DNA of 38,263 nucleotides from contig DAIDHE010000241.1 of NCBI GenBank assembly GCA_027459775.1, positions 1 to 38,263 on the forward strand, given 5' to 3'. Source of the stretch: Planctomycetales bacterium. Its GTDB lineage: Bacteria; Planctomycetota; Planctomycetia; Isosphaerales; Isosphaeraceae. Of the stretch, positions 14,740 to 23,491 are shown piece after piece (position 1 is the first letter of the stretch; every line of letters begins with the position of its first letter). The notes beneath the pieces are model-generated. The model made no database searches, was not told the DNA's origin, and saw only the letters and a program-made list of their open reading frames with translations. The translations under genes and the position numbers were made by a program.

Positions 14740-15696
14740 TTACCAGAGGCCCGTTCGAGGATTGTGCGGATTCTTCTCGGCGAACTCCTGGATCAACCGC
14801 TTCGATTCGGCATCAATGTTCGGCGGGGCGACGATCTTGAGGCTCACGAACAGGTCGCCCGCCGGCTTGCCACCCGATGCCGGGACTCCCTGCCCCTTGA
14901 GCCTGAGCTTGAGCCCCGTCGAGCTGCCGGGCGGAATCCGCAGCGATTTCATGCCGTCGAGACCAGGCACGTCGATCTTCGCGCCCAGGATCGCCTCCGC
15001 GACCGAGATCGGGGCCTCGATGGTGAGGTCGCGCCCCTCCCGGCGAAGGAATCGATGCGGCTCGACGTGGATGGTGATCGTCAAATCGCCGGGGGGCGAT
15101 CCTTTGTGCCCGGGCTCGCCGCGGCCCCTGAGCCGGAGCTTCGCGCCCGTCTCGATCCCGGGCGGAATCTTGACGAGCAGGCTCTCTTTCTTGCCCGCGC
15201 CATGATCGATCTCGATCGTGGTTTCTCCGCCCGTCACGGCCGTGAGAAACGGAATCGTGAGCTCGGCGTGCCGTGGTCGGCCCGCTTTGGGCCGGCCCGG
15301 GCGCGAGCCGCGGACGCGCTCGATCAGATCCTCAAACATCCCCGGCCCGCCGTGCGCGTCGCCGGAAAACTGGCCAAGCAGGTCGGAAAGGTCAACCGGC
15401 TCGAAGTGCTGCCCGCCCGCTCGGGCCGCCCACTCGCCCGCGCCCGGTCCGTAACCCCCCCCGCCCATGCCCTCGAACGCCGCATGGCCGAACTGATCGT
15501 AGCGCTTGCGTTTCTCGGCGTCGGAGAGAATGTCATAGGCCTGCTGGACTTCCTTGAATTGCGACTCCGCCTTCTTGTCACCAGGGTTGACATCGGGGTG
15601 GTATTTACGCGCGAGGCCCCGGTAGGCCTTCTTGACGGCCTCTGGCGACGCGTCGCGAGCGACGCCCAGGGTCTCGTAATAGTCTTTCGTCGCCAT
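14740..15696 (-). CDS. DnaJ-class co-chaperone without zinc finger (CbpA type)
   Basis: A 318-residue J-domain protein. Residues 3-70 form the J-domain (YYETLGVARDASPEAVKKAY, with the HPD motif in KYHPDVNPGDKK, and KRKRYDQFG). A Gly-rich stretch follows, then two C-terminal substrate-binding domains (LTIPFLTAVTGGETTIEI; LRLRGRGEPGHKGSPPGDL; LRLKGQGVP). The four CxxCxGxG zinc repeats of classical DnaJ are absent, as in CbpA/type II J-proteins (usually 300-320 residues). It stimulates Hsp70 (DnaK) ATPase. The start at 15696 has GGAAG upstream and begins at MATKDYYETLG; in-frame codons up to 15783 are probably untranslated. It heads the minus-strand operon. Confidence 0.9.
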   Translation of the reverse strand: MATKDYYETLGVARDASPEAVKKAYRGLARKYHPDVNPGDKKAESQFKEVQQAYDILSDAEKRKRYDQFGHAAFEGMGGGGYGPGAGEWAARAGGQHFEPVDLSDLLGQFSGDAHGGPGMFEDLIERVRGSRPGRPKAGRPRHAELTIPFLTAVTGGETTIEIDHGAGKKESLLVKIPPGIETGAKLRLRGRGEPGHKGSPPGDLTITIHVEPHRFLRREGRDLTIEAPISVAEAILGAKIDVPGLDGMKSLRIPPGSSTGLKLRLKGQGVPASGGKPAGDLFVSLKIVAPPNIDAESKRLIQEFAEKNPHNPRTGLW

Positions 15697-15851
15697 GCGT
15701 GCTTCCAATTCCAGAGGCGGTGGGGTCGCCTGAATCTCGGGCCGCGTCGCCCCAGGTGACGCCCGATTTCGGCCTCTACGCATCTTACGTTCACGCCGGC
15801 CGGAGGTTCAAGCGCGGCCAAGAAACGCCGGCCTTGCGAACCGGCCTCTTC

Positions 15852-15881
15852 TTGCCAAACCCAACCGGACCCGACTATCAT
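15852..15881 (+). promoter_or_regulatory. Sigma-70-like promoter of the DUF1559 gene
   Basis: TTGCCA (15852-15857, five of six matches to TTGACA) and TATCAT (15876-15881, five of six to TATAAT) are separated by 18 bases. Transcription would start near 15888, about 77 bases before the ATG at 15965. Confidence 0.5.
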
Positions 15882-15883
15882 CA

Positions 15884-15899
15884 CTGAGACATGTGTCAG
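15884..15899. promoter_or_regulatory. Operator-like 16-bp palindrome at the predicted transcription start
   Basis: CTGAGACA-TGTGTCAG is palindromic except for one mismatched pair. It begins two bases after the -10 box at 15876-15881 and covers the predicted start site, a place where a repressor would block transcription. No cognate regulator is visible nearby. Confidence 0.4.
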
Positions 15900-15964
15900 G
15901 GTGCTGGGCCAGAGCGTTCGGGGCCGCGGACGAATCAGTCCACTCAAGCGAGGGGGAAAAAGCG

Positions 15965-18439
15965 ATGACGTCGATCCTGATTCCGATCCGTCGTCTTGGC
16001 ATCGAGAGACCGTGGCGTCTGGCGGCGGCTCTCCTGGCGGCCGTCGTGCTTCCCAGCCTCGCGAGGGCTCAAGAGCCCGCGGCCGCCAAGTCGCTGGCGC
16101 GGTTCGTCCCCAAGGACGACCTGTTCTTCCTGATGGAGTTCGACGGCCTGGACGCCCACGCGGCGGCCTGGAACCGCACGGCCGCGTCCAAGCTCTTGAA
16201 CGAGGCCAAGCTGGGGGCGCTCCTGGAAAACCTGGCTACCCAGGGCCTCGATCTGATACTCGAGACCGCGCCGGTCCCGAACCGACCCAAGGGACAGGAT
16301 CTGGTCGACATCGTCAAGAACTTGGCCAAGCAAGGGTTCCTGGTGGCGGCCTGGGGCAAGAGCGCAAACGAGTCCACGCTCGCGCTCGTGCTCCGCAAAG
16401 GCGATCGGCCGGACATCAGGAAGCTACTGGCGCTGGGCCTCAGGGAGCCCGAGAACGAAGAGATCGCCAAGGCCGAAAAAGACCCCAATGCGCGGGTCGT
16501 CCACGATTTCGGACCCACCGGCGCCTGGTGGGCCGAGAGCGGCGACCTGGTGATCACCAGCAAGTCGGCCGTCGAGACTCTGAGCGCGGTGATCGACGGC
16601 CAGAAGCCGAGCGCGGCCGATCACCCGTTCCTGACGACAATGAGGAACAAAAAAGTCGACTTCGAGCCGATCACGATTACATATCTCGATCTAACGAAAT
16701 TGTCCGCGGCGGAATCGCCAGGCGAGGAAGCGTTTGGCGGGGTTCGATCGATCGAGGCCCGATTTGGCTTCAAGGACCAGGCGATCGTCACCCAAATGCG
16801 CATCGCCGCGCCCGCCCCTCGGAAGGGTTTCATGGCCCTGCTGGACGAGCCGGCGTTTGGCCTTCAGGGGCTGGCGGCGGTCTTCGCCGGCTCGACCAAT
16901 TTCACGGTGGTCTCCGTCGATCCGGCCGTCGTGTTCGACAGGGTCATCGAGCTGATGAAGAGCGCGGGTTCCCGTGGCGATCAGCAGGCTCAGGCTCTCA
17001 TTCAGGAAATCCAGAAGCGATATGGGCTCGACGTCAAGAAGGATCTCCTCGCCCATCTGGGATCGCGGCTGACGGTGACGACTCAAAAGGTCGGCGGGCC
17101 GGTCGACACCCCGTTCGCGAGGATCGCCTCACGCTATTCGGGAGTGGCGATCGCGGTGGACGTCCGCGACCAGAAAGCCCTGGCCAAGACGCTCGAATCG
17201 GTCGTCAAGACGTCGAACGAGATCTTCAAGGAAATCGCGGCCGCGCCCAATGCACCCGCGGGTGGAGCCGTTCTTGAGATCAAGAAACAGCCCGGCTCGG
17301 TTCCCAGCTACAGCATGGATCTTCCCGCGGCGGCGTTGCCTCCGCCTTTGGGCGAGCTGTTCCAGCCCACGATCACGCTGGGCGGCGACCGGCTGGTGAT
17401 CGCGGCCTCGCGCAAGGCGGCCGAGATGGCCGTCGCCGCCGGCCCGCCCTGGGACGCCAAGACCGCCCTGGGCGCCGTCGCCGACCCGCTCCCCAAATCC
17501 ATGACGTACCTCTCGGTCGGCGACCTTCGCGAGCTCACGCCAATCTTGATCACACTCGCGCCGATGGGGATCGACATGCTCAACACCCAGATCAAGACGA
17601 TCTACGCCCAGTTCGGCCGGCCGGCCAAGGACGTCCCCATCGAGCTCAAGCCCGACATGATCCCCAAGGTCGAGGACGTCAATCGGTTCCTGTTCCCCTC
17701 GACGACCACCGCGGTCGTCGACGACGAGGGGCTGGTCATCGAACAGCGCGAGCCGGTCCCGACATTGACATCGCTGGGCGTCGGCGGCCTGCTCATCCCG
17801 GCGTACTTGCCCGCGATTCCCGCCAGCGGCGAGGCCGCCCGCCGCGCTCAGTGCGTCAACAACCTGAAGCAAATCGGCCTGGCGATGCACAACCATCACG
17901 CGGCCAAGAACGTCTATCCACAGTCGGTCAGGGACAAGGACGGCAAGCCGCTTTTGAGCTGGCGGGTTGCGATTTTGCCCTATATCGAGCAACAAGAGCT
18001 CTACAACAAGTTCCACCTGGACGAGCCCTGGGACAGCGAACACAACAAGGCCCTGATCAAGGAGATGCCGGCGGTCTATCTCTGCCCCAGCCGCGCCAAG
18101 GCCGAGCCGTTCACCACGAGCTATCGCACGTTCGTCGGCAAGGGGGCGCTCTTCGACGAGAAGGAAGACACGGGCATGCAGGTCGTGACCGATGGCACAT
18201 CGAATACAATCCTGGTGGTCGAGGCCAAGGACGCGGTCACCTGGACCAAGCCCGACGACATCAAGTTCGACCCCGAGGCCAAGGGCCTGCAAGGGGCCGA
18301 TTCGAACCATCCCGGCGGCTTCAACGCGCTGTTCGCCGACGGCGCGGTGCGTTTCATCAAGAAGTCGATCAATGAGCTTGTCTGGCGCGCCCTGATCACC
18401 AGGGCCGGCGGCGAAGTGGTCACCTCGGATTCGTATTGA
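15965..18439 (+). CDS. Secreted DUF1559 (type II pseudopilin-like) protein with long N-terminal domain
   Basis: An 824-residue protein. An N-terminal Sec signal peptide (RPWRLAAALLAAVVLPSLARA, cleavage after ARA-QE) is followed by about 570 residues of unassigned, probably periplasmic sequence. The C-terminal quarter is DUF1559: ASGEAARRAQCVNNLKQIGLAMHNHHAA, WRVAILPYIEQQELYNKF, VYLCPSR, DGTSNTILVVEA and the H-x9-DG motif in NHPGGFNALFADG (stated in parts). DUF1559 proteins normally start with a prepilin leader (FTLIELLVVI); here only a remnant hydrophobic segment (LGVGGLLIPAYLPAI) marks that place inside the chain. The start at 15965 is chosen by GAGGGGG upstream and by the signal peptide. 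Its stop overlaps the region just before the cytochrome gene. Confidence 0.87.
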   Translation: MTSILIPIRRLGIERPWRLAAALLAAVVLPSLARAQEPAAAKSLARFVPKDDLFFLMEFDGLDAHAAAWNRTAASKLLNEAKLGALLENLATQGLDLILETAPVPNRPKGQDLVDIVKNLAKQGFLVAAWGKSANESTLALVLRKGDRPDIRKLLALGLREPENEEIAKAEKDPNARVVHDFGPTGAWWAESGDLVITSKSAVETLSAVIDGQKPSAADHPFLTTMRNKKVDFEPITITYLDLTKLSAAESPGEEAFGGVRSIEARFGFKDQAIVTQMRIAAPAPRKGFMALLDEPAFGLQGLAAVFAGSTNFTVVSVDPAVVFDRVIELMKSAGSRGDQQAQALIQEIQKRYGLDVKKDLLAHLGSRLTVTTQKVGGPVDTPFARIASRYSGVAIAVDVRDQKALAKTLESVVKTSNEIFKEIAAAPNAPAGGAVLEIKKQPGSVPSYSMDLPAAALPPPLGELFQPTITLGGDRLVIAASRKAAEMAVAAGPPWDAKTALGAVADPLPKSMTYLSVGDLRELTPILITLAPMGIDMLNTQIKTIYAQFGRPAKDVPIELKPDMIPKVEDVNRFLFPSTTTAVVDDEGLVIEQREPVPTLTSLGVGGLLIPAYLPAIPASGEAARRAQCVNNLKQIGLAMHNHHAAKNVYPQSVRDKDGKPLLSWRVAILPYIEQQELYNKFHLDEPWDSEHNKALIKEMPAVYLCPSRAKAEPFTTSYRTFVGKGALFDEKEDTGMQVVTDGTSNTILVVEAKDAVTWTKPDDIKFDPEAKGLQGADSNHPGGFNALFADGAVRFIKKSINELVWRALITRAGGEVVTSDSY

Positions 18440-18453
18440 CGAGGCGAAACGAG

Positions 18454-18924
18454 GTGACCGACGACGAACCCCAGGGCGAGCGTGAGCAGGTCGGGTTCGA
18501 CCCGGTCGTCATGCGATGGGTGGTGCTGGCAATGCTGGGGCTTGCCATCGGCGGGTTCGTGGCCTTTCGGCTGCTCTCGACCCCTGTGCCGCCTCCTTCG
18601 CCCGAGATTGCTCGAGATCCGTTTTTGATGCAAGGTCGCGCCGTCTTCCTCGCGCGGTGCGTCCCCTGTCACGGCCTGTCTGGCAAGGGGGACGGCCCGC
18701 TGGCCTCACAGATTCTGGGCCCGCCGGTGGGCAACCTCACCGACGCGGAATGGAAACACGGCGACCAGCCGGAACAAGTGCTGAAGATCATCCGCGATGG
18801 CGCATCCGACACACGAATGCAGGGCTGGGGAACGGTTCTCGACCCCCCTGAGCTCGCCGCCGTCGCCGCCTTCGTCTACTCGCTCGCCGGCCGCCCCGTT
18901 CCCGGCGCGCTACGGGGAAAGTAG
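18454..18924 (+). CDS. Membrane-anchored mono-heme cytochrome c
   Basis: A 156-residue protein with a cytoplasmic acidic N-terminus, one transmembrane helix (about residues 25-46, VVMRWVVLAMLGLAIGGFVA) and a periplasmic cytochrome c domain. The heme site is CVPCH (C69, C72, H73) followed by GLSGKGDGPLA; a later Met (TRMQGWG) is the likely sixth ligand. It fits class I cytochrome c/cbb3 subunit III-like proteins that shuttle electrons in respiration. The GTG at 18454 has GAGG nine bases upstream; a TTG at 18436 overlaps the DUF1559 stop and is less likely. Only 14 bases separate it from the DUF1559 stop, so the two are co-transcribed. Confidence 0.83.
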   Translation: MTDDEPQGEREQVGFDPVVMRWVVLAMLGLAIGGFVAFRLLSTPVPPPSPEIARDPFLMQGRAVFLARCVPCHGLSGKGDGPLASQILGPPVGNLTDAEWKHGDQPEQVLKIIRDGASDTRMQGWGTVLDPPELAAVAAFVYSLAGRPVPGALRGK

Positions 18925-19052
18925 GCGGCCCGAGAAACGACCCGTCGACTCTGACTTGCTCATTTGTCCCTGGACGACCCGTGTACGCCGATCCAAGATA
19001 GAAGGCGGCGTCGCCAAGCGGCGCGGCGCTCTTCGCGCGCGAAACGGGTGCT

Positions 19053-19074
19053 GTTCGAAACGATCGTTCGAAAC
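19053..19074 (+). repeat. 9-bp perfect direct repeat flush with a start codon
   Basis: GTTCGAAAC occurs twice, separated by GATC, ending one base before the ATG at 19076. Each copy contains the palindrome TTCGAA. It occupies the place where a ribosome site should be, and none is seen. It may be an operator or a translational control element. Confidence 0.45.
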
Positions 19075-19075
19075 C

Positions 19076-22000
19076 ATGGCGGCAGATTTTTATACGAGAC
19101 TTGGGATCGATCCCAGGGCCGACCGGGCCGCGATCGAGGCTGCGCTCAAGCGCAAGCAGCCGACATGGTCGATGGGCACGCGCAACCCCAAGACCCGACA
19201 CGAACACCAGCTTTATCTCGACGAGATCCCAGCGCTCAAACGCGCGCTGCTCTCGGACGCCGCGTCGCGGGCGGCGTATGACGCGGAGCTCGAGATGGCC
19301 CGCGCGGCCGAGCGCGAGGCCAAGCGCGACCTCTTCGACCGCCTGATCCGCGTGCGCTCCGCCAAGGGAGGCCTGACCACCACCGACCGCGCCCGGCTCG
19401 CCGAGGAAGCCGCCAAGCTGGGGCTCACGAACGACGACGTCTACCAGGCTCTCAAGCCGATACCATCACTCGAGATCCTGGATCTCGACGAAGACCAGGG
19501 CCACAAGAAGGCCGACGCGCCCGCGCCCGAGGTGCTCGATCCCTCGACACGCCGGCAGATCGAGGCGGCCCTCGCCCATCTCGGCCGCCGCGACCTGTAC
19601 GACGCGCTCGGGCTCGACCGCGACGCACCAGCCTCCGAAATCGCACTTCGCGCCGACCAGGAACGCCAGCGCTGGATGAAAAAAACCCAGGTGACCGCCG
19701 AGAAAACCGCATGGCTCGAAATCGTCAGCCACGCCCAGTCGCACCTGGGCACGCCCCAGGCCCGCTCTCGCTACGACCGCACTCTCGCCCTGGGGTCGGA
19801 GGAGGCGTTCGAAAAACTGGCCGAGTTCGCCCTCAAGGATCTGAAGCGGCTCGACGGCCGCACACGGCAGACCCTGTTTGAAGAGGCGGCCGCGCTGGGG
19901 ATCACGGTTCAGCGAACCGATCAATTGCTGGCGAGACTTCAGCGCGGGCTGGGCCTCCAGTTGGAGTCTCCGGTGGGTTCCTCGGGGATCGTGGCGGCCT
20001 TGGTCGACGCGGCGGCCGCGCCGGCCGCGCCGGCGTTTGTGCTCTTGCGCTGTCGCCAGTGCGGCGGAGTGGCCGAGCTCAGCCCCGTGGCCCGGCGCGC
20101 CGCCGCCGCGCGGTGCCGGCACTGCGGGGCCTCGCTCAAGTGGGATTGCCCCATCTGCAAGAAAAATCACTGGGTCGACGCCAGGCGCTGCACGTGCGGA
20201 TTCCGCCAGGCGCTGCGCGAGCCCGTCACACGCCATTTCGACGCGGCCCGATCGGCGTTTCGCGCCTTTGACCTGGAACGCTCTCTGTGGCATCTCGAGC
20301 GGGTGCTCAAGCTCGCTCCGAAGTTTGACGCGGCGAAGAACGCGATCGATCGCGTCCGCCAGCGCCAGGCGGCGATTGAACGGGCCGCGCTGAACTTTGA
20401 GACTGCGATGGCCGGCGGGCGGCTGTGGGCCGCTCGAGCAGCCGCCGAAGCCTGGAGCCGCATCGTCGAGCCCGACTCGCCCCAGCTCAAGGCCGCCAGG
20501 GCGCGGCTCGAGAGGGATCTGCTCAAGGCCGAATCACTCGCTGGCAAGGCCCAGAAGCTCGAACGGTCCGACCCAGCGGCCGCGCGTTCCCTCTATCGCC
20601 AGAGCCTGGCGCTCGCGGCCGATTTGCCAAGCGCCCATGCGGGGCTGGCGCGGACGCCCCCCGACGCCCCGACCAAGCTCGAGGCCACCGTGCTCGGCGA
20701 CCGCGTCCGCCTGACCTGGTCGCCCCCCGCGCCGGACGGCCTGGGGACCTATACCTTCGTCGTCCTGCGCAAGCGAGGAGGCGCTCTCGATCACCCCGGC
20801 GACGGCGTCCGAATCGCTGAGATCAGCACATGTGATTTTGAAGACGTCCACCCGCCCCCGGGCGAATCCGTCGGTTACGCCGTCTTGTCCAAGCGCGGCG
20901 GAGTCGAGTCGATCGCCGCCGTGTCCCTGGGCCCGTTCCTGTTTCTGGCCGACGTGAAGGACGTGCGAGTCGAGCAGCACCGCCACGAGGTCGAGATCCA
21001 CTGGACGCCGCCCAGGGGCGCCGTCGAGATCCGGGTCGTGCGGAACCGGACCACGCCCCCCCAGAACCCACGCGACGGCGACCGCATTCCGGCGACCCTT
21101 GATCACGCCCTTGATCCCAACGGCGATCCTCATGAGATCACCTATTACGGGATCTTCGCCGTTTATCGCATGGGCGATGGCAAGCTCTATCCAGCCCCCG
21201 GCTCGATCGTCCTTGCGCGGCCGCGACCCCCGGTCTCGCCGCTCGCTCCACCCCGGCTCACCCGCGAGCCCGACGGCTCGATCCGCATCGACTGGGTCGA
21301 GCCCGACCGCGGGGCGGTCAAGATTCTCCGCGTGCGCGAACCGTTCCAGCACCCCTCGGGCACTCGGCTGAGCGCCGCCGAGGTCAATACGCTCGCGGGG
21401 CGATGGATCGAGATCCAAAGCCCCGACCGCGCGATCGACCTCGAGCCCATCGAGGACGGCCCATGCCATTACGTTCCGCTGACCACCTGGGGCGGAACCT
21501 GGACCGTGGGCCAGGCGACGACCCTGTGCCGGGTCGCCGACCCCACGGACCTTTCCGCGAGCCGTCGCGGAGGACTCGCCGCCGGCTCGACGGGCGCTCG
21601 TGTGAATCTGCGCTGGTCGTGGCCGTCAGGCGCCACCAACTGCGTGATCGTCGCCCTCCAGGGCCGCCCGCCCCGCCGCGCCGACGAACCGGACGCCCTG
21701 GTCGAATCCGTCTCGCTCCACGATTACGTCTACCAGGGAAGCTGGACCGTCACGCTCCCCACGCCGACAAACGGCCACGACCTGGCCCTGAAGACCGACA
21801 ACCCCGCGTCCATCGAACCCAGGTCGGCCTGGCACGTACGCGTCTTCGGCGCGCTCGAGCTCGAGGGCGCTCGATACCTCTCTCCGGGCGTCGAGCCGTC
21901 GGCCGCCACGATCGTCCCCGGCCCGCATCCCGAAATCGCCGTTTCCTACACGATCCACAAACCCTGGGTGCCCGGGCTGCCCTGGTCCATCTCGTTCAAG

Positions 22001-22252
22001 TCCGAACCCGCCGGCGCGGCCATCCCCCCCATGGTCCTGGTCGCGCATCCACGGGCCGTCCCGCTCGGAGTGGACGACGGCCAGGTCGTGGCGACGCTCC
22101 CCGCGACCCGCGACGGCGCGAGCCTCAAGGTCCGCCCCTCGGCCGATATCAGAGGCCACGGAACCCGACTCTTTCTCGATCCCAACGCCCACCCTGACGA
22201 CCTTCCCCCCATCCGTTTCCATCACCCGGAAACCGCCGCCGCACGGGTGTGA
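19076..22252 (+). CDS. Large multidomain protein: two J-like domains, zinc ribbons, TPR-like helices, fibronectin-like domains
   Basis: A 1058-residue, apparently cytoplasmic protein without signal or membrane helix. Residues 3-80 (DFYTRLGIDPRADRAAIEAA ... SRAAYDAEL) and about 170-245 (DLYDALGLDRDAPASEI ... ARSRYDRTL) look like J-domains, but both lack the HPD motif and so should not activate Hsp70 normally. Two zinc ribbons follow: C326/C329/C347/C350 and C358/C361/C372/C374. Residues about 380-540 are helical, TPR-like, and the rest consists of several beta-sandwich repeats with fibronectin-type features (KLEATVLGDRVRLTWSPP; VRVEQHRHEVEIHWTPP; LTREPDGSIRIDWVEP; VNLRWSWP). The start at 19076 begins the first J-like fold; 93 upstream in-frame codons run through the cytochrome gene and are rejected. 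Function unknown. Confidence 0.8.
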   Translation: MAADFYTRLGIDPRADRAAIEAALKRKQPTWSMGTRNPKTRHEHQLYLDEIPALKRALLSDAASRAAYDAELEMARAAEREAKRDLFDRLIRVRSAKGGLTTTDRARLAEEAAKLGLTNDDVYQALKPIPSLEILDLDEDQGHKKADAPAPEVLDPSTRRQIEAALAHLGRRDLYDALGLDRDAPASEIALRADQERQRWMKKTQVTAEKTAWLEIVSHAQSHLGTPQARSRYDRTLALGSEEAFEKLAEFALKDLKRLDGRTRQTLFEEAAALGITVQRTDQLLARLQRGLGLQLESPVGSSGIVAALVDAAAAPAAPAFVLLRCRQCGGVAELSPVARRAAAARCRHCGASLKWDCPICKKNHWVDARRCTCGFRQALREPVTRHFDAARSAFRAFDLERSLWHLERVLKLAPKFDAAKNAIDRVRQRQAAIERAALNFETAMAGGRLWAARAAAEAWSRIVEPDSPQLKAARARLERDLLKAESLAGKAQKLERSDPAAARSLYRQSLALAADLPSAHAGLARTPPDAPTKLEATVLGDRVRLTWSPPAPDGLGTYTFVVLRKRGGALDHPGDGVRIAEISTCDFEDVHPPPGESVGYAVLSKRGGVESIAAVSLGPFLFLADVKDVRVEQHRHEVEIHWTPPRGAVEIRVVRNRTTPPQNPRDGDRIPATLDHALDPNGDPHEITYYGIFAVYRMGDGKLYPAPGSIVLARPRPPVSPLAPPRLTREPDGSIRIDWVEPDRGAVKILRVREPFQHPSGTRLSAAEVNTLAGRWIEIQSPDRAIDLEPIEDGPCHYVPLTTWGGTWTVGQATTLCRVADPTDLSASRRGGLAAGSTGARVNLRWSWPSGATNCVIVALQGRPPRRADEPDALVESVSLHDYVYQGSWTVTLPTPTNGHDLALKTDNPASIEPRSAWHVRVFGALELEGARYLSPGVEPSAATIVPGPHPEIAVSYTIHKPWVPGLPWSISFKSEPAGAAIPPMVLVAHPRAVPLGVDDGQVVATLPATRDGASLKVRPSADIRGHGTRLFLDPNAHPDDLPPIRFHHPETAAARV

Positions 22253-22688
22253 AGGCGTCCTCAGCTTCGCCGGCGATCTCGATTCCATCCACACAACGCC
22301 ACATTTTTCGTGAATTCTTCAGGATGCTCAACATAACCCGTTTTATCACAATAGATTACACTCAGAAGCCTCGATTCGATGCCTGGCCGCTTTCATCCAG
22401 CTCGATTTCGCGCATCAGGCGGCCCGAACCCGCGGAGCACCAGCCGCAAGCGATTTTCTTAACTTGTTATATGGAAAGTATTAATGGCAGATTCCAGGCC
22501 AATTGTCGCCGAATTACCGGGGCTCTTGGCGTCGTTTTTTCGGGTTCATTTCCCTTGGGGTCCAGTTTTGGTAGATTAGCCCTTTGCCGGCCGCGACGTC
22601 CGAGGATAGGCTGAGCTTCAGTTGGCGGATGCCTACCGAGAGGCGCTTGGCCAGGGGGCGAGTCGTGGCGGCGGAGAGGAACACAGGG
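22253..22688. other. Comparatively A/T-rich intergenic region
   Basis: This 436-base gap is visibly richer in A and T than its surroundings, notably about 22300-22380 and 22455-22490. I find no convincing gene, tRNA, terminator or well-spaced -35/-10 pair. It probably holds the promoter of the next gene and the end of the previous transcript. Confidence 0.4.
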
Positions 22689-23432
22689 ATGAATCGCTTT
22701 TCTTGCGATGCCGACGAGTATTATATCAATGTTCATCTCAACACCGAAATGGAGCTTCCGACCAATCGCGACACGGTCTTGCACTTCTTTGAGCAGATGA
22801 GGAAGGGCTTCCCGGAGCTGCGCAATTTTCACGCTCGCGAGAACGGCGATCTGGTTCTCGAGGGCGACAAGGAACAGGAATCGTACCGCTGGCTGGCGAT
22901 CGAGCCGCGGCGGCTCTGCTCGGGGCATTTCAATCCGCCGGGGCTCGACGATTCGTATCGCCAGCACGAATTGGTTCTCGATCTCGCCCCGCCGCTCTTG
23001 ACGATCAGCCTGCTCGATTGCGAGGCGCTCGACCTCGTTTTCGGCTTTGATTTCAATTACGACGGCAATCACGACGAGGTCGTCGCGGAGGCGCTCGGGG
23101 TGGGACATGGGCTCGACGGGTTGTTCGAGCTTCCCAAGGCCCAGGTCATGAATTACGAGCCGTCGCTGACCCTGGCGCTCGACGAGACGGGCCAGCTTCA
23201 GTGCCGGCTGGCGATCGAAACCCGGGCGCGGACGCCGTCGGGCCGGCCGCGGGAATTCGCCCATGATCCGATCAGCGTATTCTTCACGGTCCGCCAATAC
23301 TGGGGAAACGGCCCGGAGACGACGTTCATGGAGTCGCTCAGGCGCCAGCGTGAAATTGGCGAATCGATCCTGCGGGAATCGGTGGTTCCGCGCGTGGTCC
23401 AACCGCTGGCCCAGGCGATTGCGTCAAGATAG
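22689..23432 (+). CDS. Unrecognised protein of 247 residues
   Basis: I do not recognise this family. It is acidic, without signal peptide or membrane helix, and starts MNRFSCDADEYYINVHLNTE. Regions such as FEQMRKGFPELRNFHARENG, LVLDLAPPLLTISLLDCEAL, LVFGFDFNYDGNHDEVVAEA and SVFFTVRQYWGNGP have the even hydrophobic pattern and codon use of a real protein. The start at 22689 has GGAGAGGAA about nine bases upstream; earlier in-frame codons look non-coding. It stands between the multidomain protein and the aminotransferase, 59 bases before the latter, possibly co-transcribed. Confidence 0.72.
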   Translation: MNRFSCDADEYYINVHLNTEMELPTNRDTVLHFFEQMRKGFPELRNFHARENGDLVLEGDKEQESYRWLAIEPRRLCSGHFNPPGLDDSYRQHELVLDLAPPLLTISLLDCEALDLVFGFDFNYDGNHDEVVAEALGVGHGLDGLFELPKAQVMNYEPSLTLALDETGQLQCRLAIETRARTPSGRPREFAHDPISVFFTVRQYWGNGPETTFMESLRRQREIGESILRESVVPRVVQPLAQAIASR

Positions 23433-23491
23433 GCGGATCGAGCGACGACACCCTGGCTACTCAATTCCGAAGCCTTTTTTCGAGGCGTTTC

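Noticed and set aside
18797-19075. 93-residue extension of the multidomain protein into the cytochrome gene
   Set aside because: The segment overlaps cytochrome c coding sequence and is low in complexity; the J-like fold begins at the ATG at 19076.
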